The position numbers were made by a program, and so were the translations under genes. A DNA stretch of 64,000 nt, taken from NCBI RefSeq assembly GCF_001761325.1, contig NZ_CP017478.1, forward strand, positions 1,509,501-1,573,500, in the 5' to 3' direction. Below the pieces are notes generated by a model. It saw nothing but the letters and a program-made list of their open reading frames with translations. It was not told where the DNA came from and searched no databases. This DNA is from Urechidicola croceus (GTDB lineage: Bacteria; Bacteroidota; Bacteroidia; Flavobacteriales; Flavobacteriaceae). Positions 51,536 through 60,426 of the stretch are shown here, piece by piece. Each line of letters opens with the position of its first letter. Position 1 is the stretch's first letter.

Positions 51536-53095
51536 ATGTCAGATACTACATTAAAACCACACCAAAAAGAACTTTGGGGGCATCCAGTCGGATTATACAT
51601 TTTGTTTTTTACTGAAATGTGGGAGCGCTTCTCGTATTACGGAATGCGTGCATTACTTACACTTTACTTAGTTCAAAAAACTACTGATAAAAATCCTGGC
51701 TTGGGATGGCTAGATCAAGAATCTATAATGCTTTATGGTTGGTATACAATGTTAGTTTATGTTATGTCAATTCCTGGTGGTATGATTGCCGACAAAATAT
51801 TAGGTCAAAAGAAAGCTGTTTTATATGGAGCATTAACATTAGTTGCTGGTCATGGTATATTAGCATTTGATGAAATGTGGGCATTTTATACTGGTTTAAT
51901 ATTAATTATTTTAGGAGTAGGCCTTTTGAAACCAAATATTTCAACAATGGTTGGAGGTTTATACAAACAAGGAGATATTAGAAGAGACAAGGGTTTTAGT
52001 ATTTTTTATATAGGAATAAATCTAGGTTCATTCTTAGCGACTTTTATTGTTGGATATGTTGGTGAAAAAATTGGTTGGCATTATGGTTTTGGATTGGCTG
52101 GAATTGCAATGCTTCTAGGACTTGCTGTATATCTATATGGTCAAAAATACTTAATTAACGTAGGTAATAAGCCAACATTAGAAGATAAAAAGAATGATGT
52201 TTCAATTGGGAAATTATTAACCGATTTACTAAAATCACCTGTCCATTTAGGTATTGTAGGCCTTATTGTTATCTATGCTTTTTATGCAGGATTTACTTAC
52301 TCAGGTGTTGATAATTGGGGCTATACAGCTCTGTATATTTTCATCGGTTTAGTTGCGGGTATTATGATGATGATTTATAAAAATTTAGATACGCAAGTAA
52401 TGAAGGATCGATATATGGTATTATTACTTTCCTTTATCATTGTGATAGTATTCTGGGGAGCCTTTGAACAAGCAGGAGGACTAATGAGTATTTATACTAA
52501 AAATAATACTGACAGAATGCTGTTTGGGTGGGAAATTCCTGCTACTTGGTTTCAAAGTTTAAATGCAGGATTCATTATTTTATTAGCTACTAGTGTTGCT
52601 GGATATTGGGCTAAAAGAAAATTGAAAGGTAAAGAAGGTTCTTCTTTATTTAAAATGGCTATTGGTGTTATTATCATGGGACTTGGTTTTGTTTTTATGA
52701 TTTTTGCAGCATCTGAATTTAACTCTAAAGGTAGCTCTGGTATGCAATGGTTGGTTTTAGCATATTTATTTCATACGGTAGGAGAATTATGTGCATCACC
52801 AGTTGCACTTTCATTTATTACAAAATTAGCACCTGTAAAATACGCTTCACTAATGATGGGTGTCTATTTTGCTGCTACTGGACTTGGAAATAAAGTTGCA
52901 GGTGTTTTAGGAGAAAAAGCTTCTGAGTTTGGAGAATACACCATTTTTGCTGGAATTACGATATTTACAGTAATCTTCGGATTGTTAGTAATTGCATTAC
53001 TCAAACCACTAAAAAGATTAACTCATGGTGCTGAAGACAACGAACGAATAATGCATGATGATGAGGCTGAAGGTTTCGAATTAGCAGATAACTAA
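51536..53095 (+). CDS. POT/PTR2-family peptide transporter (DtpT-like)
   Basis: 519 residues, about 12-14 spans. GHPVGLYILFFTEMWERFSYYGMRALL contains the ExxER proton-coupling motif and the FYG-like PTR2 signature; GVGLLKPNISTMVGGLY and FYIGINLGSFLATF follow. These carriers import di- and tripeptides with protons at the inner membrane. A paralogue lies next, after a terminator, so the two are probably expressed separately. Confidence 0.93.
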   Translation: MSDTTLKPHQKELWGHPVGLYILFFTEMWERFSYYGMRALLTLYLVQKTTDKNPGLGWLDQESIMLYGWYTMLVYVMSIPGGMIADKILGQKKAVLYGALTLVAGHGILAFDEMWAFYTGLILIILGVGLLKPNISTMVGGLYKQGDIRRDKGFSIFYIGINLGSFLATFIVGYVGEKIGWHYGFGLAGIAMLLGLAVYLYGQKYLINVGNKPTLEDKKNDVSIGKLLTDLLKSPVHLGIVGLIVIYAFYAGFTYSGVDNWGYTALYIFIGLVAGIMMMIYKNLDTQVMKDRYMVLLLSFIIVIVFWGAFEQAGGLMSIYTKNNTDRMLFGWEIPATWFQSLNAGFIILLATSVAGYWAKRKLKGKEGSSLFKMAIGVIIMGLGFVFMIFAASEFNSKGSSGMQWLVLAYLFHTVGELCASPVALSFITKLAPVKYASLMMGVYFAATGLGNKVAGVLGEKASEFGEYTIFAGITIFTVIFGLLVIALLKPLKRLTHGAEDNERIMHDDEAEGFELADN

Positions 53096-53103
53096 AATAT
53101 TCT

Positions 53104-53130
53104 AAACCCTCTTAATTGAGGGTTTTCTTT
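53104..53130 (+). terminator. Intrinsic terminator between the two POT genes
   Basis: AAACCCTC-ttaatt-GAGGGTTT followed by TCTTTT, 9 nt after the first transporter stop. Confidence 0.82.
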
Positions 53131-53148
53131 TCCATTTAAACTACATTT

Positions 53149-54924
53149 ATGAATACTGATATTGAAAATTTATTTAAAGACAAAGTTATAGGGCATCCAG
53201 CAGGTTTGTTTGTCTTATTTTTTACTGAAATGTGGGAACGTTTTTCATTTTATGGAATGAAAATTTTATTAGTTCTATTTTTAACGGCACCCTTTTTAAG
53301 TGATAATCCAGGTTGGGAGTGGTCAAGAGAAAATGCAATGGCATTAATTGGAACCTATTCTTCACTACTATACTTAACACCAATAGTCGGTGGTTGGATA
53401 GCCGATAAAATTACTGGTTATAGAATTGCAGTAATTATCGGTTGTTTTATCATGATGCTTGGTCATGCTGCAATGGTTTTTGAAACACCTTGGTCTTTAT
53501 ATTTAGGTTTAGCCTTATTAATTATTGGTACTGGTTTCTTTAAACCAAATATGACATCGATGATTTCTGAAATGTATAAAGGAAAAGAATCTAAAAAAGA
53601 CGGTGCTTATACAATTTATTATATGGGTGTAAATGCTGGAGCGTTCTTTGGAATGATGCTTTGTGGGTATTTAGCCGAAAATATTGGTTGGAGTTATGGC
53701 TTTGGATTGGCTGGAATTTTTATGCTTTTAGGATTGATTCAATTTTGGTTAGCCAAAGGTCTGTTTGGAGATATTGGCGGTAAACCATCTATAGTTCATG
53801 AAGTCGAACTCCCTCAAAATATCAATGAAAAAGGCCCTATTAATAATGAAGTTATTGAAAAACAAAATCCGTTTACATCAATAGATAAATTATTGATTAT
53901 TCTTACATCTATTGGAGGTGTTTTATATTTGTTTAATGACCCATTATCTAAAATTGGAGGAATAAACCTATTAAATTTCAATATTGGAAATCTTGATGGA
54001 TCTTCTGCAACAATTCTCATTTCCTTAGTTTTATTTTTATATTTAATTATTTCTAGAATATTAAGATATAGTCCAATTGTAAGAGATAAAATATTAGCAG
54101 TATCAATATTTGGAATATTTACAGTGATATTTTTTGGTGCCTTTGAACAATCATTAGGTTCAATGACACTTTTCGCTCGTGACTATACTGAACGTGCTTT
54201 AACAGGAAATTCTGCATTAATTTTTAAAAGTATTGATGCTATTTTAACAGTGGTACCTTTAGCAATAATTAGTTGGGTATTGTATTTACTATTCAAAAAA
54301 ACATATTCTAAAATTGCATTATCAAATATTGTTTTGGCAATAACATTTGCATTTTTATGGTATATCGTTTTCTACAAACTAAATAGAGAATTCAGTAAAG
54401 ACACAACCGAAGTTGGCGCTTCATGGTTCGGAATATTAAATGCCTTTTTCATAATAACATTGGCACCTCTATTTTCACGATGGTGGGAAAGCAAATACAA
54501 TCCAAGTGCTGCAATGAAATACGGAATTGGGTTAGTTTTATTAGGTTTAGGGTTTGGAATATTAGTTTTTGGAACTTTGGGAATTCCTCAGGGTGCTAAA
54601 ACGGCTTCAGTAAGTATGATATTTCTAATTTTAGCCTATTTATTTCATACAATGGGTGAGTTGTGTATTTCGCCTGTAGGATTGTCTTATTTAAGCAAAC
54701 TGGTTCCTGGCAGAATGATTGGAATTATGTTTGGAATGTGGTATTTGGCAATTGCTATTGGCCAAAAAGCTGCTGGTACAATGGGTGGAATGATTGACAA
54801 AATAACAGAGCAATATTCATTAAGTACATTCTTTTTAATTTTCACTTTAGTGCCCATCATTTTAGGAGTGATTGCAATGGTGTTAAACCCTATTATGAAA
54901 AAATTAATGCACGGAGTGAGATAA
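53149..54924 (+). CDS. POT/PTR2-family peptide transporter, second paralogue
   Basis: 591 residues. Same ExxER motif in TEMWERFSFYGMKILL, then GTGFFKPNMTSMISEMY and YYMGVNAGAFFGMM. About 70 residues longer than its neighbour because of a larger cytoplasmic loop (about 225-250, EVELPQNINEKGPINNEVIEK region) and extra spans in the middle. Substrate choice may therefore differ. The next gene begins 37 nt after its stop. Confidence 0.92.
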   Translation: MNTDIENLFKDKVIGHPAGLFVLFFTEMWERFSFYGMKILLVLFLTAPFLSDNPGWEWSRENAMALIGTYSSLLYLTPIVGGWIADKITGYRIAVIIGCFIMMLGHAAMVFETPWSLYLGLALLIIGTGFFKPNMTSMISEMYKGKESKKDGAYTIYYMGVNAGAFFGMMLCGYLAENIGWSYGFGLAGIFMLLGLIQFWLAKGLFGDIGGKPSIVHEVELPQNINEKGPINNEVIEKQNPFTSIDKLLIILTSIGGVLYLFNDPLSKIGGINLLNFNIGNLDGSSATILISLVLFLYLIISRILRYSPIVRDKILAVSIFGIFTVIFFGAFEQSLGSMTLFARDYTERALTGNSALIFKSIDAILTVVPLAIISWVLYLLFKKTYSKIALSNIVLAITFAFLWYIVFYKLNREFSKDTTEVGASWFGILNAFFIITLAPLFSRWWESKYNPSAAMKYGIGLVLLGLGFGILVFGTLGIPQGAKTASVSMIFLILAYLFHTMGELCISPVGLSYLSKLVPGRMIGIMFGMWYLAIAIGQKAAGTMGGMIDKITEQYSLSTFFLIFTLVPIILGVIAMVLNPIMKKLMHGVR

Positions 54925-54961
54925 TTGTAATTTCGGAACAATTTTTGAGACTAATTCAATA

Positions 54962-55504
54962 ATGAAAAATTATATTTTTGTCTTTATTTTATTATTGACA
55001 ACCAAAGGTGTTAATGCTCAGAAAATCAATTGGATAACTCTTGAAAAGGCTATAGAATTACAAAAAAAAGAGCCAAGAAAAATTTTCATGGAGGTTTATA
55101 CAGATTGGTGTGGAAACTGTAAATTACTTGATAAAAATACATTCTCAAACCTAGATGTTATTAACTTTATAAATGAGAATTTTTATGCTGTTAAATTCAA
55201 TGCCGAAGGTAATAGTATCATAAATTATAAAGGGAATTTATTTACAAATCCACAGTATCAAAAAACAGGTAAAAAGAAAATAAGTAATCATCAATTCACT
55301 AATTATATGGGGATTCAAAGTTATCCTACACTAGTATTTCTTGATGAAAATGCAAATTTCATAATTCCAATTAAAGGCTACCAAACTGTCCATCAATTGG
55401 AAATGTATTTGAAAATATTTTCAAATAACGAACAGCATTATATGCAAACAGATGAAAAATTTATTCAATATCAAAAATCATTCAAACCAAAATTTGAGAT
55501 ATAA
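54962..55504 (+). CDS. Secreted thioredoxin-like protein
   Basis: 180 residues with a signal peptide (about 1-20, GVNAQ). The active-site motif is TDWCGNCKLLDKNTF, so a CxxC of the type CGNC, and the cis-Pro is in GIQSYPTLVFLDE. It probably reduces or isomerises disulfides of exported proteins, close to the DUF255/thioredoxin_7 group. Its 3' end overlaps comEC by 34 nt on the other strand. Confidence 0.85.
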   Translation: MKNYIFVFILLLTTKGVNAQKINWITLEKAIELQKKEPRKIFMEVYTDWCGNCKLLDKNTFSNLDVINFINENFYAVKFNAEGNSIINYKGNLFTNPQYQKTGKKKISNHQFTNYMGIQSYPTLVFLDENANFIIPIKGYQTVHQLEMYLKIFSNNEQHYMQTDEKFIQYQKSFKPKFEI

Positions 55505-57546
55505 TTTTCAGTTTGTTTCCTGATTATTAGCGCTCCATTTTGCCCAGTATAGTAAAATGGAGTGTTTTTTTGAACACAAGTTTCTTTCCAACGATTCATA
55601 TATGACTTATAATTTGAACCATCAACAACTATTAACTTAGGTTTAATTAAATCTATCAATCTATTCAAATTAATTCTTGGAGATTGCTGTAAAATTATAA
55701 TTTCTGGAGTAAATCCATCAACATTATAAATACCTAAACTATCTATAACTAGTATTTTTTTAGTGTCAAATTCAAAAACATTTGGCAGTTTATTATAAAA
55801 TTTTGGAGTTTTAGTTCCTCCACCTATCTGGTATTGTGTAATAATTTTATCTTTTGATAAGCTGATACTATCCAAATTATGAAATACATTCAACCTATTT
55901 TTTGAATTTTTTCCAATCATTGAAAATCTGTTTTTATGAAAGACTATAAATTCTTCTTTAGTTAACTTATTACCTTTCTCATAAATAAAAACTACTTGTA
56001 GAATTATGATTGAAATCAAAAACCAAATCAATCTTGATGAATTAAAACTTTCAAACAACCTTACACTCATTACAATTAATGTATAAAAGGATATTACAAG
56101 TAAAATTGAAAAAGAAATATCTTTAATTAAAAACTCTTCTTGTTGAGCAACCCAATCAATCGTGATATTCATTAAATAAATTGAATAATTATAACCTTTA
56201 GCAATAAAAATTGGAAGCGCATTTAAAGTAGAAAGGATAATTACCAAAACTCCACCAATTAAAATAATTCCAAGTACTGGAATTACTACCAAATTAGAAA
56301 TAAAAAACAATCCCGGAAACTGGTGAAAATAATATAAACTTATAGGTACTACCCCAAATTGAGCCGCAATTGAAACAGTTAATAATTGCCAAAAGTAATT
56401 TACCAACTTCCATTTTGGCTTCCATAAACCACTTAATAATGGTTGAATCCATACAATTGCGAAAACTGCAAGATAACTTAATTGAAATCCTACATCAAAC
56501 AAGAAATAAGGATTAAAAAGTAGTAGAAAAAACATTGAAATAACCAACGTATTATAAACATTGGTTGGTCTATTTACTTGCATTCCGATTGCAACAGCAG
56601 TAAACATAGTAACTGCCCGAATCACAGATGCAGACATACCTGCAACAAAAGCAAAAATCCAGAGAAATGAAACTACCAATATTGCTTTAAATAATTTTCC
56701 CTTCGGTAATTTTTCAATGGGTTTAAAAACAAAATTCAAAATCAATAATATAATACCAATATGCAATCCTGAAACTGCCAATATATGAATTGCTCCGGCT
56801 CCTGAATAACTTTGTATTAATTCTGATGAAATATCTTGACGTTGACCCAATAGTAAAGCATTCATCACCGCCAACTCATCTCCTTTAAATCCATTTGCTT
56901 TCAAACTATTATTAATCGACTCTCTTATATTAAATGCTATTCTATTTAAAGAGAATTTCCTTTTAGACAAATGATGTATTTCATTATTTGAAACAAATAA
57001 TTGATGGTGAACATTTTGCTTCTTTAAATATTCTTTATAATTAAAACCATAAGGGTTCTTCGGATGATTTACCTCTTGAAATTCTGATTTTACATATATT
57101 TTATCACCAATATTTAAAAATAAAAAACTGTCCTTTTTAACATTCAATAACACCTTACCAATCACAGAATGTTTATCAAGTTGTATGACTGACACTTCAT
57201 ACTTATCTTGATATTGATTAGGCTTTAAAGTTTTTTCAACAATCAAAACTACTTTATTATCATCATCTAAAAAATGAGAATAATGATTTGGGTTATTCAA
57301 CTCATTTTTAATAGAAATTGATGAAATTCCAATAAAAAAAGATATTAAATAAACAATAAAATTAAAGTAAAGGCTTGAAGAATACGATGTATTGGTCTTC
57401 AAATATATAAATCCTAATACAAATAAAAAACCAACTAAAGCAAATAGAATGTTAGTGGTATTAAAATCAAAATAGTACCCAAAAAGAATTCCTATTACGA
57501 GGAAAAAAGTAATTTGTACAGGCACAAACTGCAAAATCTTTATCAT
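55471..57546 (-). CDS. comEC: ComEC/Rec2-family DNA channel protein
   Basis: 691 residues. N-terminal spans and a DUF4131/OB-like part (about 30-215), then the Competence channel domain (about 225-500, with QSYSGAGAIHILAVSGLHIGII). The C-terminal part is only about 150 residues and lacks the HxHxDH metal motif of the metallo-beta-lactamase domain, as in many Bacteroidetes members, so any nuclease role there is doubtful. ComEC imports one DNA strand during transformation. It lies 26 nt after lpxB. Confidence 0.88.
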   Translation of the reverse strand: MIKILQFVPVQITFFLVIGILFGYYFDFNTTNILFALVGFLFVLGFIYLKTNTSYSSSLYFNFIVYLISFFIGISSISIKNELNNPNHYSHFLDDDNKVVLIVEKTLKPNQYQDKYEVSVIQLDKHSVIGKVLLNVKKDSFLFLNIGDKIYVKSEFQEVNHPKNPYGFNYKEYLKKQNVHHQLFVSNNEIHHLSKRKFSLNRIAFNIRESINNSLKANGFKGDELAVMNALLLGQRQDISSELIQSYSGAGAIHILAVSGLHIGIILLILNFVFKPIEKLPKGKLFKAILVVSFLWIFAFVAGMSASVIRAVTMFTAVAIGMQVNRPTNVYNTLVISMFFLLLFNPYFLFDVGFQLSYLAVFAIVWIQPLLSGLWKPKWKLVNYFWQLLTVSIAAQFGVVPISLYYFHQFPGLFFISNLVVIPVLGIILIGGVLVIILSTLNALPIFIAKGYNYSIYLMNITIDWVAQQEEFLIKDISFSILLVISFYTLIVMSVRLFESFNSSRLIWFLISIIILQVVFIYEKGNKLTKEEFIVFHKNRFSMIGKNSKNRLNVFHNLDSISLSKDKIITQYQIGGGTKTPKFYNKLPNVFEFDTKKILVIDSLGIYNVDGFTPEIIILQQSPRINLNRLIDLIKPKLIVVDGSNYKSYMNRWKETCVQKNTPFYYTGQNGALIIRKQTENYISNFGLNDF

Positions 57547-57572
57547 AGCAAGATAAAGATACTAAAACTTTT

Positions 57573-58676
57573 TTATCCAACAATTAGTTGAGCCGTCTTA
57601 TCACTTGCGCCTCTTCCACCTAATTTTTTTTCTAAATCAAAATAATCTAAAAATATTTTTTTACGTTGCTCTTTATCTAATATTCTTTGGAGTTCTTGCT
57701 CCAATCGATTTTCATTAAAATCGTTTTGAATAAGTTCAGTTACTACTTCTTTATCCATTATTAAATTAACCAATGAAATAAACTTCAAATTTACTACCCT
57801 TTTTCCTATTTGGTAAGAAGCCCAACTTCCTTTATAACATACAACCTCTGGGACTTTAAACAGAGCAGTTTCTAATGTTGCAGTGCCAGACGTTACTAAT
57901 GCTGCATATGATAAGGATAATAAATCATATGTTTTATTGGAAATGAATTTGACATTATCAGTTGTTATAAACTGCTTATAAAAAGCATAATCCTGGCTTG
58001 GAGCTCCAGCAATTACAAACTGATAATCTTGAAATTTATCAGCCATTTTTAACATCACAGATAACATTTTTTTAATTTCTTGCTTTCTACTTCCTGGTAA
58101 TAAGGCAACAATCGGTTTATCAGATAAATTATGATTTTCTCTAAACTTTTTCTCCTTTACTTGATGTCTATCAGCTATAGCATCTAATAACGGATGACCT
58201 ACAAAATGAACAGGAAAATTGTGTTTTACTTCGTAAAAATCCTTTTCAAATGGTAAGATTACATACATCTCATCAACATCGCGTTTAATTTTGGAAATTC
58301 GATTTTCTTTCCAAGCCCAAATCTGTGGAGAAATATAATAATGAACTTTTATATTGTTCTTTTGAGCAAAAGTAGCAATACGCATATTAAACCCTGGATA
58401 ATCAACAAGTATTAAAACATCTGGTTTATATTGAAGAATATCATTTTTACAAAATTTAATATTATTTAAAATTGTTTTAAGATTCAACAAAACTTCCAAA
58501 AAACCCATAAAAGCTAGATCTCTATAGTGTCTTACTAAAGTTCCTCCAACCTGTTCCATTAAATCGCCACCCCAAAACCTAAACTCAGCATTTTCATCCT
58601 TGGCTTTTAATGATTTCATCAAATTAGATGCATGCAAATCACCTGAAGCTTCACCAACTATAATATAATATTTCAC
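57573..58676 (-). CDS. lpxB: Lipid-A-disaccharide synthase
   Basis: 367 residues, GT19. IIVGEASGDLHASNLMKSL at the N-terminus, VDYPGFNMRIA, YYISPQIWAWKENRI, FVGHPLLDA, LLPGSRKQEI and VTSGTATLETAL are all LpxB signatures. Joins UDP-diacylglucosamine to lipid X at the inner face of the inner membrane. It follows a small membrane gene and surE, a common flavobacterial order. Confidence 0.96.
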   Translation of the reverse strand: MKYYIIVGEASGDLHASNLMKSLKAKDENAEFRFWGGDLMEQVGGTLVRHYRDLAFMGFLEVLLNLKTILNNIKFCKNDILQYKPDVLILVDYPGFNMRIATFAQKNNIKVHYYISPQIWAWKENRISKIKRDVDEMYVILPFEKDFYEVKHNFPVHFVGHPLLDAIADRHQVKEKKFRENHNLSDKPIVALLPGSRKQEIKKMLSVMLKMADKFQDYQFVIAGAPSQDYAFYKQFITTDNVKFISNKTYDLLSLSYAALVTSGTATLETALFKVPEVVCYKGSWASYQIGKRVVNLKFISLVNLIMDKEVVTELIQNDFNENRLEQELQRILDKEQRKKIFLDYFDLEKKLGGRGASDKTAQLIVG

Positions 58677-58686
58677 GTAAATAAAT

Positions 58687-58965
58687 TTATATAAATTTCA
58701 TTATCAACATTATCAATGCAATCACAACTGTTGTTAACAAAACTCCTCGTGCTCTATAATCCTGTTTTTTCTTTATAAAAACAAAAAACACAAATAGATT
58801 AGGAATTGCTGCTAAGCCAAGTACTTTACCTATTAAATTTCCTTCTTTTATAATATCTAAGGTTTCATAAAACCCAAATTTTGAAAAGAATTGAACATAC
58901 ATAAAAAACCCACAAACTGTCGCAAAAATTGCTACTAAAGAACCAATTAAAATTTCTTTTTTCAT
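58687..58965 (-). CDS. Small conserved membrane protein between surE and lpxB
   Basis: 92 residues from the ATG at 58965, which overlaps the surE stop (TAATG). Three hydrophobic spans (about 5-25, 48-64, 72-90) and a short basic loop (KKKQDYRARG). No family name recognised. Translational coupling with surE and closeness to lpxB suggest a link with the envelope, but nothing direct shows it. Confidence 0.72.
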   Translation of the reverse strand: MKKEILIGSLVAIFATVCGFFMYVQFFSKFGFYETLDIIKEGNLIGKVLGLAAIPNLFVFFVFIKKKQDYRARGVLLTTVVIALIMLIMKFI

Positions 58966-59732
58966 TATAAATCCCAATTATTTAATTTCTGAATAAAATG
59001 GTGTGCTGTTAAATCAAATTGAACTGGCACAACAGACACATAATTATGTGACAATGCCCATTCATCAGTGTCTTCGCCCTTATCTAACAATTCATATTTT
59101 CCTGCCAGCCAATAATATTCTTTACCAGATGGACTCACTCGTTTGTCGAAATCTTCAACCCAATTACCTCTTGCCTGTCTGCAAACCTTAATTCCTTTAA
59201 ACTCATTTTCTGATTTTGGAAAGTTCACATTTAAAACAACTCCTTCTGGCAAACCATTATCCAAAACATTTTGAGTAATAATTTTTATTTCTTTCTCCAG
59301 TCTATCAAAATTAGCATCCCAAGAAAAATCTCCTAAAGAAAATCCTATTGCAGGAATACCTTCAATTCCGGCTTCAATAGCGGCACTCATTGTTCCAGAA
59401 TAAATTACACTAATAGATGAATTAGAACCGTGATTTATACCAGAAACACACAAATCTGGTTTACGCTTTAAAATTTCCCTTCTCGCTAATTTAACACAAT
59501 CAGAAGGAGTTCCTGAACATTTATATTCTATTTGAGGACCATCATCAACTTTAATTTTAACACAAGTCAAAGTTGAGTCGACAGTAATTGCATGCCCCAT
59601 TCCACTTTGTGGACTATCAGGTGCAACAACCACGACTTCGCCAATAGTGTTCATTATTTTAATTAATTTTCGAATTCCTGGAGCGGTAATTCCATCATCA
59701 TTTGTTACTAAAATTAAAGGTTTTTTAGCCAT
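58965..59732 (-). CDS. surE: 5'/3'-nucleotidase SurE
   Basis: 255 residues from the ATG at 59732 (MAKKPLILVTNDDG); an upstream start at 59756 is less likely. Metal site DD in LVTNDDGITAPG, then APDSPQSGMGHAITV, GTPSDCVKLA and SGINHGSNSSISVIYSGTMSAAIEAG. It is a metal-dependent nucleotidase used in survival of stationary phase. Confidence 0.95.
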   Translation of the reverse strand: MAKKPLILVTNDDGITAPGIRKLIKIMNTIGEVVVVAPDSPQSGMGHAITVDSTLTCVKIKVDDGPQIEYKCSGTPSDCVKLARREILKRKPDLCVSGINHGSNSSISVIYSGTMSAAIEAGIEGIPAIGFSLGDFSWDANFDRLEKEIKIITQNVLDNGLPEGVVLNVNFPKSENEFKGIKVCRQARGNWVEDFDKRVSPSGKEYYWLAGKYELLDKGEDTDEWALSHNYVSVVPVQFDLTAHHFIQKLNNWDL

Positions 59733-59862
59733 AGTTCTTTTATGAATGAATAACAAAACTACTATAATTTTATCATTAATTCATCTAAATTAAATTTAAC
59801 ATTTTTTAAAGATAATAAAAGGCTTTTAATCCCTAATATTGTGGAATTAATCTCTTCTAACA

Positions 59863-60369
59863 ATGAATAAATTAATCTTATTTTTTTTAATTGTAAGTTT
59901 CAATCAAATAATTGCACAAACTAATGACAAAAAATTATGTGCTTGTTGTACTGATAATTATAGTGAATTTGATTTTTGGGTAGGAAATTGGACTGTATAT
60001 GATGTTAATGGCATAGTAGTTGGAAGTAATAAAATTACCAAGTTATATGACAATTGTGTTTTAAGAGAAGAATGGTCTTCTTCATCAGGAAATAATGGAA
60101 CAAGTAACAACTATTATAACTCAACCGACAATACATGGAATCAAATTTGGGTAGATAACTCAGGTTTTAGTTTGGTTTTAAAAGGAAATTTTATTGATGG
60201 AAAAATGATTTTAAAAAGTGATATTTTAAAAGGTCAAAATGGAAATTATTATAATCAAATTACTTGGACTCCTAACAACGATGGTTCAGTAACACAATTA
60301 TGGGAATATTTTAAAGAAGATGGAAGTTTAATTCAAGAAGCATTTAAAGGAATCTATAAAAAAGATTAA
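59863..60369 (+). CDS. Secreted protein of unknown function (DUF1579-like)
   Basis: 168 residues with a signal peptide (about 1-18, QIIAQ). A CACC cluster follows the cleavage site (KKLCACCTD), and SEFDFWVGNWTVYDVNG resembles the 'FDFWVGxW' motif of DUF1579-like beta-barrel domains, with GSNKITKLYDNCVLREEW. Four early Cys residues could form disulfides or bind metal. Not in an obvious operon; the next gene starts 57 nt after the stop. Confidence 0.7.
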   Translation: MNKLILFFLIVSFNQIIAQTNDKKLCACCTDNYSEFDFWVGNWTVYDVNGIVVGSNKITKLYDNCVLREEWSSSSGNNGTSNNYYNSTDNTWNQIWVDNSGFSLVLKGNFIDGKMILKSDILKGQNGNYYNQITWTPNNDGSVTQLWEYFKEDGSLIQEAFKGIYKKD

Positions 60370-60426
60370 TTTTTTACTATTAAAATTGCTAAAATCATAG
60401 TATTTTAGTCATTTACATAAAATTAC

